Shown piece after piece: positions 52,633-60,018 of a stretch of 64,000 bases of DNA. The DNA comes from Halobacillus hunanensis (GTDB lineage: Bacteria; Bacillota; Bacilli; Bacillales; Halobacillaceae). A model generated the notes under the pieces. That model did not search any database. It saw only the letters and a program-made list of their open reading frames with translations, and was not told the DNA's origin. The translations under genes and the position numbers were made by a program. The stretch's first letter is position 1, and each line of letters starts with the position of its first letter. The stretch spans positions 744,001 through 808,000 of the forward strand of contig NZ_FVZB01000007.1 in the NCBI RefSeq assembly GCF_900166655.1. The letters are read 5' to 3'.

Positions 52633-53151
52633 ATTAAGAAAGGTAGGTCAGCTCGGATATTTAAAGGGATGAGAAAAGAGTTAGGTAAGTCACAACAACA
52701 ACTATCGATAGATATGTACCAATCCAGAGAATACATTTCGAAACAAGAGAATGGAGAGCGTAAGATACCTCCTGCAGCAACCAAACATTTTATTGGAAAA
52801 TATAACGACCCGTGGCTAGCACTTGAGGCAGCTAATGAATATATTGGGTGGGGTATTTTACAATTGAATGGACCTGCTGCTGATAACCATAGAAGTAGTG
52901 TTCGACTAAAATTAGAAGAAGAGTTAAATGAAGCGCTTGAATCAATTATGAAGGTCAAAGTGGCTAAGAATCCAGAATATGTACAGTCCATGGAATTTCA
53001 AGATATTCGTCGGTCGGCTATGGAAGTCACTGATGTAATTCATGCTTCAGTCATCTACTTAGCCACCGTATGTGAAACATACAATGTTAGCTGGTTACAG
53101 TTATGGGAAGAGCATCATACTAAATTGAGATCAAAAAAATATGTTACATGA
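52633..53151 (+). CDS. Xre-family HTH protein, probable ATT start
   Basis: 172 residues if it starts at ATT 52633, which has an ideal RBS (AAAGGAG at 52618-52624, 8-nt spacing) and yields the basic start KKGRSARIFKG. The first ATG, 52669, has no RBS and would cut into the HTH (RIFKGMRKELGKSQQQLSID, SREYISKQENGERKIP). The rest is helical without known domain. Possibly a regulator or early replication-control protein. Confidence 0.7.
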   Translation: MKKGRSARIFKGMRKELGKSQQQLSIDMYQSREYISKQENGERKIPPAATKHFIGKYNDPWLALEAANEYIGWGILQLNGPAADNHRSSVRLKLEEELNEALESIMKVKVAKNPEYVQSMEFQDIRRSAMEVTDVIHASVIYLATVCETYNVSWLQLWEEHHTKLRSKKYVT

Positions 53152-53338
53152 GTGATGCTAGATAGGAAATAATTAATCAAATTATTTCAGAGGTTGTTTA
53201 ACCAAGAAAATTATCTACTTCCTTTTTAAGGGTTTATGAAATGACAGTAGAGATTAGAAGATTTTTTTCATAATTCCTATTTTTATTTTACCCCGTAGGA
53301 TGGTTGAAAAACTAAAGAACTCTGAAGGAGTGATACAA

Positions 53339-54367
53339 ATGCAGGGATGGGTAAAGCTTCATCGTAAGATCCTTCATAGCGAAATTTTTGAAAATGAAAA
53401 AATGTTGAAGGTTTTTATTTACTGCTTAACAAAATCATGTCATAAACAAACTCAATCTAGAATAGGGAGACAAAAGGTTAAGCTGGAACCAGGTCAATTT
53501 ATATTTGGAAGAAAAAAGGCCGCATCTGAATTAAACATGAAAGAATCAACTGTTCGAGATTACCTAGAAATCTTACAGGAAGATGGTGTGGTTACTATTC
53601 AGTCCACCAACAAATATAGTGTTATAACAGTTGATAACTGGGCAATCTATCAATCTAACGAAGAAGATTATGACAACAAATCCACACCAAAAAAACACCA
53701 AGAGGACAGCACATTACCATCAGGAGAACAGCAAAAAGACACATACAAGAATGACCAAGAACTTAAAGAAGTTAAGAATGTAAAAGAATTTATTACTACT
53801 TCTACAACTGGACATGCGCAGGGGGACGTCATTCAATTTTACCAAAATAACTTTGGCATGATCCGTCCTCAAATCTCTGAGGAGCTCTTAGCTTGGAGTG
53901 AGGATCTTGGAGAACAAATGGTCATTGAAGCAATGAAACGTTCTCTAGACCGTAATAAACCAACTTGGGGTTATGTGAAAAGCATTCTTCAGTCATGGGT
54001 GAACAAAGGGGTGAAAAGCCTAGACCAGGCTCAAGTAGAAGAAGTTGAGTATAGAAATCACCAAAATAACCGAACTTCTTTTTCAAAACGATCACCTAAC
54101 CAAGAGGTCTTGCCAGAATGGTTTAAGACACGTGAACAGCAACAAATAGAGGAAGAAAAACCGAAGAAACAACCAAGTCTTGAGAGCACGGCCCTAAAAA
54201 TTGATCTAGGTATAAGGTTAAAAAGATCTCTGGAGGATATCCTGGAAGCCATTGATTACAGATACGATCTATCAAATGAGGATATTATCAATATTCGTGA
54301 AGGGAAAAGATCAGCCATAAAAATTCTACAATCCAAATCAAATCTGAAGGCCGTAGGTGACCCCTAA
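53339..54367 (+). CDS. DnaD-domain replication protein
   Basis: 342 residues; N-terminal winged-helix part (KLHRKILHSEIFENEKMLKV, then RKKAASELNMKESTVRDYL), a polar linker, and a C-terminal DnaD domain (WGYVKSILQSWVNKGVKSLD, the Y-x-x-x-I-x-x-W signature). Such phage/ICE proteins help load the helicase at the element's origin. No helicase-loader gene follows. ATG 53339 behind GAAGGAG. Confidence 0.85.
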   Translation: MQGWVKLHRKILHSEIFENEKMLKVFIYCLTKSCHKQTQSRIGRQKVKLEPGQFIFGRKKAASELNMKESTVRDYLEILQEDGVVTIQSTNKYSVITVDNWAIYQSNEEDYDNKSTPKKHQEDSTLPSGEQQKDTYKNDQELKEVKNVKEFITTSTTGHAQGDVIQFYQNNFGMIRPQISEELLAWSEDLGEQMVIEAMKRSLDRNKPTWGYVKSILQSWVNKGVKSLDQAQVEEVEYRNHQNNRTSFSKRSPNQEVLPEWFKTREQQQIEEEKPKKQPSLESTALKIDLGIRLKRSLEDILEAIDYRYDLSNEDIINIREGKRSAIKILQSKSNLKAVGDP

Positions 54368-54411
54368 ATCTAATTCAGCAATTCCTAAACGAATATGAGG
54401 AGGGGAATTTT

Positions 54412-54645
54412 ATGGGGAAATGGAAAAAACATTTCGCATTTTATGACATTTCATCTCAAGCCGATAACATCAAAACCTTTGAGGGAAAGGTATATGATGT
54501 ACATGGCCTGTGGGCCGTTGATAACGAGGGCCATTATGAAAAATTGGCGAATATTTATTATCGCATCCGAACCGTAAAGGATAAAAAGTTTAGAACGATT
54601 GCAAAACGTCGAAACCCTAAAAGTGACCTGAAACAAGTCTTATAA
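54412..54645 (+). CDS. Small basic protein ahead of the transfer operon (candidate antitermination factor)
   Basis: 77 residues, Lys/Arg-rich C-terminus (KDKKFRTIAKRRNPKSDLK) after a beta-rich aromatic N-terminal half (KHFAFYDISSQADNIKTF). Strong RBS GAGGAGGGG. I do not recognise a domain by sequence. It lies just before a 420-nt structured region with a boxA-like motif, the place where the conAn system of Gram-positive conjugative elements encodes its small antitermination protein. The functional link is inference. Confidence 0.55.
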   Translation: MGKWKKHFAFYDISSQADNIKTFEGKVYDVHGLWAVDNEGHYEKLANIYYRIRTVKDKKFRTIAKRRNPKSDLKQVL

Positions 54646-55149
54646 TATATAACATTTTAACACGTGCTTAAATTAGAGCACACTTTGACCTTTGAAAACT
54701 ACATATCTATGCTAGGGATGGAACGGTCACGGGACATCCTAGCAGTTGGATGATTGTTCGGTGCGTGGTACGTGAAATGCATCTAGTGACTTAGTATGCG
54801 TTGTATTGATGATGTTGGCTCTTAGAAGAGGAGGTGAAATTCCGACGAAATCTTCAAAGAGTAAACCTAAATACATAAAGTTCTTCGTATATGCTAGAAA
54901 CGTTGTGCATTGCAGAGCCTCTTGAAATATTCATGATGCAGTCTGCATAGGGTTTGATTGTATCCAGCCATAAACAATCACTTATCATGAAAAAACAGGT
55001 TCAATAAATCCTGAAAGTCTGGTGATTGATCTAGCTTTTATGCTTTAGAATGAATGAAAGGATGGTTCCACGTTTTTTCCATAACGTGGATTTTTATTTG
55101 AGTAGGTGTTAGAATCGTTATACGAACCACTCAAGAAGGGATTGATCTG
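54646..55149 (+). ncRNA. Structured non-coding region, candidate antitermination RNA (conAn2-like)
   Basis: 504 bp without a believable gene. It begins with GACCTTTGAAAACT (54687-54700), close to the Bacillus rRNA boxA. Stem-loops follow: GCTAGGGATG/CATCCTAGC (54711-54742), ATGCA/TGCAT (about 54937-54949), TGATTGT/ACAATCA (54955-54980) and CAGG/CCTG (54997-55014). A strong terminator (55068-55099) comes last. Transcribed together with the transfer genes it would precede all of them. Confidence 0.5.
55068..55099 (+). terminator. Intrinsic terminator before the first transfer gene
   Basis: CCACGTT (55068-55074) / AACGTGG (55083-55089), then ATTTTTATTT. In the middle of the presumed long operon. 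Confidence 0.8.
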
Positions 55150-55584
55150 ATGAAAAGACGTTGGATCGGTGGTTTGGCTGGATTAATATTGGCCTTTATC
55201 CTTGCAGGTTGTGGAGCCACAGGTCAAGTCGAGTCTTTATCACCAGAGGAAATGAAAGATTATATCAAACAAAATGATACAGCTTATGTGTTAATTAACA
55301 GTACTGAAGATGAAGAAGAAAGAAGAGCTAATATTGAGCTTGTCGAACAACATATTGAATCTATCAATGTGAAGGAAATTAATTCTCAGTCATCTAAGAT
55401 GATAGAAAGTAATTTAAAGTTGAAGGATCTGGGTTTAAAAAATATCCAATTTGGAACACTAGGTTTTTATAAAGAAGGGACATTGAAAGAGTATGTTTCT
55501 CTACGAAATGCAGATCATCCTTCGGAAGCAGAAAAGGAAAAAGCACTTAAAAAATTTATAGATGAAACATCATCCCAAGGGTGA
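55150..55584 (+). CDS. Lipoprotein of the transfer region
   Basis: 144 residues; lipoprotein signal peptide with FILAGCGAT lipobox (Cys about 21). The mature part is charged and may have a thioredoxin-like layout (TAYVLINSTEDEEERRANIE) but without a CxxC. Surface lipoproteins are common first genes of Gram-positive transfer operons. Enclosed by terminators on both sides. RBS GAAGGGATTG. Confidence 0.75.
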   Translation: MKRRWIGGLAGLILAFILAGCGATGQVESLSPEEMKDYIKQNDTAYVLINSTEDEEERRANIELVEQHIESINVKEINSQSSKMIESNLKLKDLGLKNIQFGTLGFYKEGTLKEYVSLRNADHPSEAEKEKALKKFIDETSSQG

Positions 55585-55587
55585 AAA

Positions 55588-55619
55588 GAAGTGATCTTTT
55601 ATAGATCGCTTCTTTTTTT
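55588..55619 (+). terminator. Intrinsic terminator inside the transfer operon
   Basis: GAAGTGATC (55588-55596) / GATCGCTTC (55604-55612), loop TTTTATA, then seven T residues. No promoter is evident between it and the next gene. Confidence 0.88.
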
Positions 55620-55651
55620 ATGCTTAAATTCTTTGAAGGAGGTGATAGAGA

Positions 55652-55849
55652 ATGGGTGCAACGAACCGCGAAGTTAAACAATCGAAAGATCTTGTTCAAA
55701 CACTCTTACAAGTTCAAGACCTTTCTTACAACGACTGGATTCATGAGAAACATCAGGAATACATTCGGGAGAATCAAGATGTTGTGATGGAGTCTTTGAT
55801 GCAGTACAAGGAATTGAAGAATGAGAGAGACTACAAAAATTCATATTAA
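55652..55849 (+). CDS. Small hypothetical transfer-region protein
   Basis: 65 residues, polar and helical (REVKQSKDLVQTLLQVQDLS), no membrane segment. RBS GAAGGAGGTGA. Unknown function; kept because of the strong RBS and tight spacing in the operon. Confidence 0.7.
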   Translation: MGATNREVKQSKDLVQTLLQVQDLSYNDWIHEKHQEYIRENQDVVMESLMQYKELKNERDYKNSY

Positions 55850-55872
55850 AATGAAGAGGGGAGAGTTATAGC

Positions 55873-56136
55873 ATGAATATGCTTATGAATAACATTGTGT
55901 TTTCTGCGATCAGTAACTTACAGGCTACCGGAGCTTCCATTCTTACAGCAATGCAGCTACTCGGAATTATTTCTGCGGCCATTGCTTTTGGAATTGGGGC
56001 TTATCACTTGATATGGGGTGGCGTTCGAGGGAGACAAAGTTCCCTTGTATGGTTTATTGGCGGTTCAGTTGGTTTGGTGGTCTTGATGGGGGCCACTGCG
56101 ATCGCCGAATATATTGATAGTCAGGTCGTCTTTTAA
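55873..56136 (+). CDS. Small two-helix membrane protein (VirB2/TrbC-like)
   Basis: 87 residues with two hydrophobic segments, about 22-45 (SILTAMQLLGIISAAIAFGI) and 55-76 (SLVWFIGGSVGLVVLMGATA), separated by a short RGR loop. This size and layout match VirB2/TrbC-type subunits and their Gram-positive counterparts. Starts 23 bp after the previous gene. No signal peptidase site is certain. Confidence 0.65.
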   Translation: MNMLMNNIVFSAISNLQATGASILTAMQLLGIISAAIAFGIGAYHLIWGGVRGRQSSLVWFIGGSVGLVVLMGATAIAEYIDSQVVF

Positions 56137-56150
56137 AGGAGGAAATACAA

Positions 56151-57260
56151 ATGCGAGTGTTATTTACCTCTAAGTTAGAAGGTGAAATTATTAGCTTTCA
56201 ACCCTATCTGTTTCAAGAAATGGTTGAAAAAACAGAGAAGTTGGACACAAAATGGAAAAAGAAAAATGCTGAGCCGGTCCCCCTCAATTTCATGATCTCT
56301 AATGATGAGGGGGACAAATTGTATAGTGGAACCTATGTGGTAGGGAGCGAAGACACAACAAATATTTACGATCATGTATGCAGGAAGCTTATTCAGATGC
56401 CTTTGAACCATAAACAACAAGAAACGGAACGTGACATTTTTTTGCAGCATTTAACATCTCATACGCCTACGACTTATCAGCTTGATGTTACGGAACTACT
56501 AAAAGAAGAATCATTGAATCAACCGGGTTGGAAAACCTTAAGTAAACGACAAAAAGTCATGACTGGTTCCTTTTTGAGCCTAGTCATTGTAACGGTAGTC
56601 ATCTCGGTGGTTCTAGTTGTTATGTTGCGAAGTCAGTCGCAAGCTACGGAACAGTTGGATCAAAAGCTCACTGAAGTAAGGGCTACTAAAGGCGTTTATG
56701 AAATGGCTGTAACGGGTGATATAACGGAGGCTATTAACAAGCTGCAAGCTCAAGAAAAGCTTAGTGATGGCGAACAAGAAGCGCTTATTTACTTTCTTTT
56801 GTCAAAAAAGAACTATAAAGAAGCTGTCAAAGAGGCAGGGAAAGAACAAATTTCATTCTTAGCAAGCAAAATTATGCAACTCCATGGGGTGGAGGGACTC
56901 CAAACCTTTCAAGAGTCATATCCAAGTCCAGTAGGAACATTTGAAATCGCGTACCATAAAGAGGATTACGAAGAAGCAATATCTGTTGAAAACGTTCCGA
57001 TGACACCAGAACGCTATAAGAAAAAGGGGATGGCGTATTTAAAGCTTGATCAACTAGAAGAAGCCAAAAAGATGGCCAGCGAGGCAAAAAGCAACAAACT
57101 TAATGAAAAAATCAACACATATGAACAGCTTGAACAACAAATAGCACATCTTAATAATCAAATCGAAACGGAGAAGCAATCAGATAAAAAGGATGAGAAT
57201 AAAATTAAAGAATGGAAAGAACAAAAGACCGAAATACAAAACAAACAAAATCATTTATAG
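56151..57260 (+). CDS. Bitopic membrane protein of the transfer machine (EssB-like layout)
   Basis: 369 residues: cytoplasmic N-terminal domain (1-136), a single membrane helix at about 137-159, and a 200-residue extracytoplasmic part with repeated helices like TPRs (NYKEAVKEAGKEQIS, KGMAYLKLDQLEEAKKMA) and a Lys/Glu-rich coiled coil at the end. The same order is seen in EssB/YukC of type VII systems, but I cannot prove homology. It is probably a scaffold of the secretion channel. Confidence 0.6.
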   Translation: MRVLFTSKLEGEIISFQPYLFQEMVEKTEKLDTKWKKKNAEPVPLNFMISNDEGDKLYSGTYVVGSEDTTNIYDHVCRKLIQMPLNHKQQETERDIFLQHLTSHTPTTYQLDVTELLKEESLNQPGWKTLSKRQKVMTGSFLSLVIVTVVISVVLVVMLRSQSQATEQLDQKLTEVRATKGVYEMAVTGDITEAINKLQAQEKLSDGEQEALIYFLLSKKNYKEAVKEAGKEQISFLASKIMQLHGVEGLQTFQESYPSPVGTFEIAYHKEDYEEAISVENVPMTPERYKKKGMAYLKLDQLEEAKKMASEAKSNKLNEKINTYEQLEQQIAHLNNQIETEKQSDKKDENKIKEWKEQKTEIQNKQNHL

Positions 57261-57272
57261 GGGGCGATCATC

Positions 57273-59798
57273 TTGAAATCGTTCATCGCTAAAAGGCAGG
57301 TGCTTATTCCACTAAGCATCTGTTTTTTTATAACGATCATGATAGGATCCACATTTATTTTGAACGTGGGATTTGCCATGTGGGCCACTGTTCAGACATT
57401 CCCGCAGTTTAGCCAACCACTCGTAATTAAGACAATTTATCTAACAGATTTTCATATTCAAGAATATCCGTGGTTTTACGCTATAACAGCTCTGATTGGT
57501 TTGTTGAGCATTGCGTATATCATCTATAAACTACGCAGTAATTTTCAACCCATTGGAACGGATGAAAAAGGATCTCAGCGTTTTGCAACACGAAAGGAAA
57601 TCAAACAACAATACAAGGCAATTCCCGACAGAGGGCAAACTTACCCGGGTCAAGGAGGTCCTGTGTTAGCCCGGAAAAAGAATAGGGCTTACATTGATCC
57701 ATCGTCCGTTAATAACTTGATTATCGGAACAACGCGAAGTGGTAAAGGGCAAACCTATGTGATTCCCACGATTGATGCGTATTCCCGTGCCGAAGACCAG
57801 CCTTCCTTAGTCATCAATGATCCCAAAGGGGAACTATTCGCCTCAAGTCGGAAAACACTGGAGAATCGAGGCTATGAAGTGGAAGTGCTCAATTTGATGA
57901 ATCCGATGCAAAGCATGAGCTTTAACCTTTTGGAACTCGTTAAACAATCTTACCAGGATGGGGATTATTCAACAGCCCAAACGCTCTGTGAAACGATCAC
58001 CCATATGTTGTATCACAATCCTCAAGCAAAAGAACCTATGTGGGATGATTCTGCCAAGTCACTTGTGAATGCGATGATCCTCGCAATTACCGAAAAAAGT
58101 ATCACCGAAGGAACCGAGGAAAAAATCACCATGTACACGGTGGCCAACATGCTGTCTGAACTGGGGACGCAAAATGAAGTTGATGAAAATGGCCAGGAAG
58201 TTAATGCGCTCGATCAATACTTTCAAAAGTTGCCGCAGGCGCATGTTGCCAAAGAACAATATGCAACGAGTAATTTTTCCAAAGGGAATACACGTTCCAG
58301 CATCTTTACAACGGCCATGAATGGCTTGACGAAGTTTACTATGAGTGAAACAGCTAAGATGACAGCGAAGAACTCATTAGATCTGAAAAAGGTAGGCTTT
58401 GGTCAATCGATAAAAGGCCGTGGGACACCGTTTTCCAAAGTGTATGTTACTTTCCCCGACGGTGCAACTGAAGTCAATCAATCGGGGGAGAGTGGCACCT
58501 GGACGATTAATTTCTCCTCCAGGTTGAAACCAGGAGACACCCTTACGATATCGCAAGATGATGAGCCGTTAACCACGAAACAAAAACGAAAAAGAACTAA
58601 AGGGCAATATGAAGAAAAAGAATGGAGACAGCTCAAGGTTCAAGTAAAAGAAATGGATGAGAAGTCTGGGGAGGTTTACATTGCCTTCCCATCTGGTTCC
58701 ATTCCAAACCTAACAGTCGATCAAATTAGTTATTTTACTAAACCGATCGCCCTTTTCATGGTCACACCGGACTATGATACATCGACACACGCAATCCCAT
58801 CGATTTTCGTGAGTCAGTTATATTATGTGTTATCGAAAAATGCAGCGATTGCCAAAGGACAAAAGTGCTTGCGAGAAGTCGTGTTTGTATTGGACGAGTT
58901 TGGTAATATGCCAGCTATTGCGGATATGGGCAATAAGGTTACAGTTTGCCTGGGGCGAAACATTCGTTTTCACCTCGTTGTTCAGTCCTACGCGCAATTA
59001 AAAGAATTGTATGGAGAAGATGGACAGGCAACCATCCGTGGAAACTGTGGGAATGAGATTTATATTTTGAGTGCGGATTATGATTCCGCATCTTATTTTT
59101 CTTCCAAACTTGGTAAGCAGACCCTAAATACGCAAACGCGGTCGGGCTCAACCTTTTCGCTCGATAAATCAAAAACCGAAAGTACCGAAGGGCGAGATCT
59201 CTTAACCGCCAATGAACTGCAAGAGTTAGAAGAAGGAGACACTGTAGTACGTCGTGTATTAAAACGTCGAGATATGAGAGGACGGAAAATAAGAGCTTTT
59301 CCCATTTACAATACGGGCAAACACAGTATGAAATATGCACATACGTATTTGAGTCAGGATTTTGATACAACTAAGGCAATTACGGAAGAGGAGATTGATA
59401 CACCTCATCGTAACGTTCAACCACAAGATTTAGTGATCGATTTTACTTCGACATCAATAGCTGAAAAGGAAAGACGATGGAAGGCTTCCAAAGAGGATAA
59501 TAGCGAACATCAACCATTTCATAAAGAAGCATGGAAGCAACAAAAGGTTGGTCAGTTTTTCGATGCTGTTACGCTTCACATGATTCAAGAGCATATTGCT
59601 CCTCAGCTGGAGCACAGTGAGGAAGAGATGAATGAAGAGCTGTTGGAGGTTTTTATATACAATTTGAAAATGCTAGGGGAAGGACAGGAAATCAGTCGGC
59701 AAGTTTATGGCCATATTCGTAAACAAATCGATAAATTAAGTCAGGAACAAGAAACGCTAGATATGGAGAAAAGGAAGAAGCCGAATTATAACTTATAA
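57273..59798 (+). CDS. virD4: VirD4/TraG-type coupling ATPase
   Basis: 841 residues. Two membrane helices (about 11-40 and 66-86), P-loop GTTRSGKGQ at 152-160, conserved INDPKGELF at 181-189, Walker B FVLDEFGNMP near 540 and C-terminal AAD region. It couples the relaxase-DNA complex to the channel. Residues 382-480 hold an insertion that reads like a bacterial Ig-like domain (VYVTFPDGATEV, GTWTINFSS, LKPGDTLTISQDD) between the motor motifs. TTG 57273 behind AGGGGG. Confidence 0.93.
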   Translation: MKSFIAKRQVLIPLSICFFITIMIGSTFILNVGFAMWATVQTFPQFSQPLVIKTIYLTDFHIQEYPWFYAITALIGLLSIAYIIYKLRSNFQPIGTDEKGSQRFATRKEIKQQYKAIPDRGQTYPGQGGPVLARKKNRAYIDPSSVNNLIIGTTRSGKGQTYVIPTIDAYSRAEDQPSLVINDPKGELFASSRKTLENRGYEVEVLNLMNPMQSMSFNLLELVKQSYQDGDYSTAQTLCETITHMLYHNPQAKEPMWDDSAKSLVNAMILAITEKSITEGTEEKITMYTVANMLSELGTQNEVDENGQEVNALDQYFQKLPQAHVAKEQYATSNFSKGNTRSSIFTTAMNGLTKFTMSETAKMTAKNSLDLKKVGFGQSIKGRGTPFSKVYVTFPDGATEVNQSGESGTWTINFSSRLKPGDTLTISQDDEPLTTKQKRKRTKGQYEEKEWRQLKVQVKEMDEKSGEVYIAFPSGSIPNLTVDQISYFTKPIALFMVTPDYDTSTHAIPSIFVSQLYYVLSKNAAIAKGQKCLREVVFVLDEFGNMPAIADMGNKVTVCLGRNIRFHLVVQSYAQLKELYGEDGQATIRGNCGNEIYILSADYDSASYFSSKLGKQTLNTQTRSGSTFSLDKSKTESTEGRDLLTANELQELEEGDTVVRRVLKRRDMRGRKIRAFPIYNTGKHSMKYAHTYLSQDFDTTKAITEEEIDTPHRNVQPQDLVIDFTSTSIAEKERRWKASKEDNSEHQPFHKEAWKQQKVGQFFDAVTLHMIQEHIAPQLEHSEEEMNEELLEVFIYNLKMLGEGQEISRQVYGHIRKQIDKLSQEQETLDMEKRKKPNYNL

Positions 59799-59814
59799 AT
59801 AAGGGGATTTGAAT

Positions 59815-60003
59815 ATGACAGAAACGCTAGGGAAGGTGATGGATACGTATAAAGAAAATATCAAGGATGGAGAAGAGGTGATTATTACCTTACATGATGC
59901 GGTGATTAAATTATTTGAAGGCCAAGAAACACCAGTTGTTGTGGTGATTGAACCGACGACAGATCATGTGAACACCACTCTTGTTGCCTTCTTAGATCAA
60001 TAA
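59815..60003 (+). CDS. Small hypothetical protein after VirD4
   Basis: 62 residues; no signal or membrane segment; alternates charged helix and valine-rich strands (PVVVVIEPTTDHVNTTLVAF). RBS AAGGGG 8 nt before ATG 59815. Unknown role; operon position suggests a transfer accessory. Confidence 0.7.
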   Translation: MTETLGKVMDTYKENIKDGEEVIITLHDAVIKLFEGQETPVVVVIEPTTDHVNTTLVAFLDQ

Positions 60004-60018
60004 GATAGGAGTGAGCCA

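Noticed and set aside
54834-54926. Tiny frames after AGAGGAGGTG (GTG 54834, 14 aa; ATT 54839, 28 aa)
   Set aside because: Good RBS-like sequence but short frames without conservation evidence; more likely part of the structured RNA. Could be a leader peptide if conservation is found.
54691-55060. Group II intron remnant or oriT
   Set aside because: No domain V sequence and no nic-like motif could be recognised; relaxase gene is not nearby.
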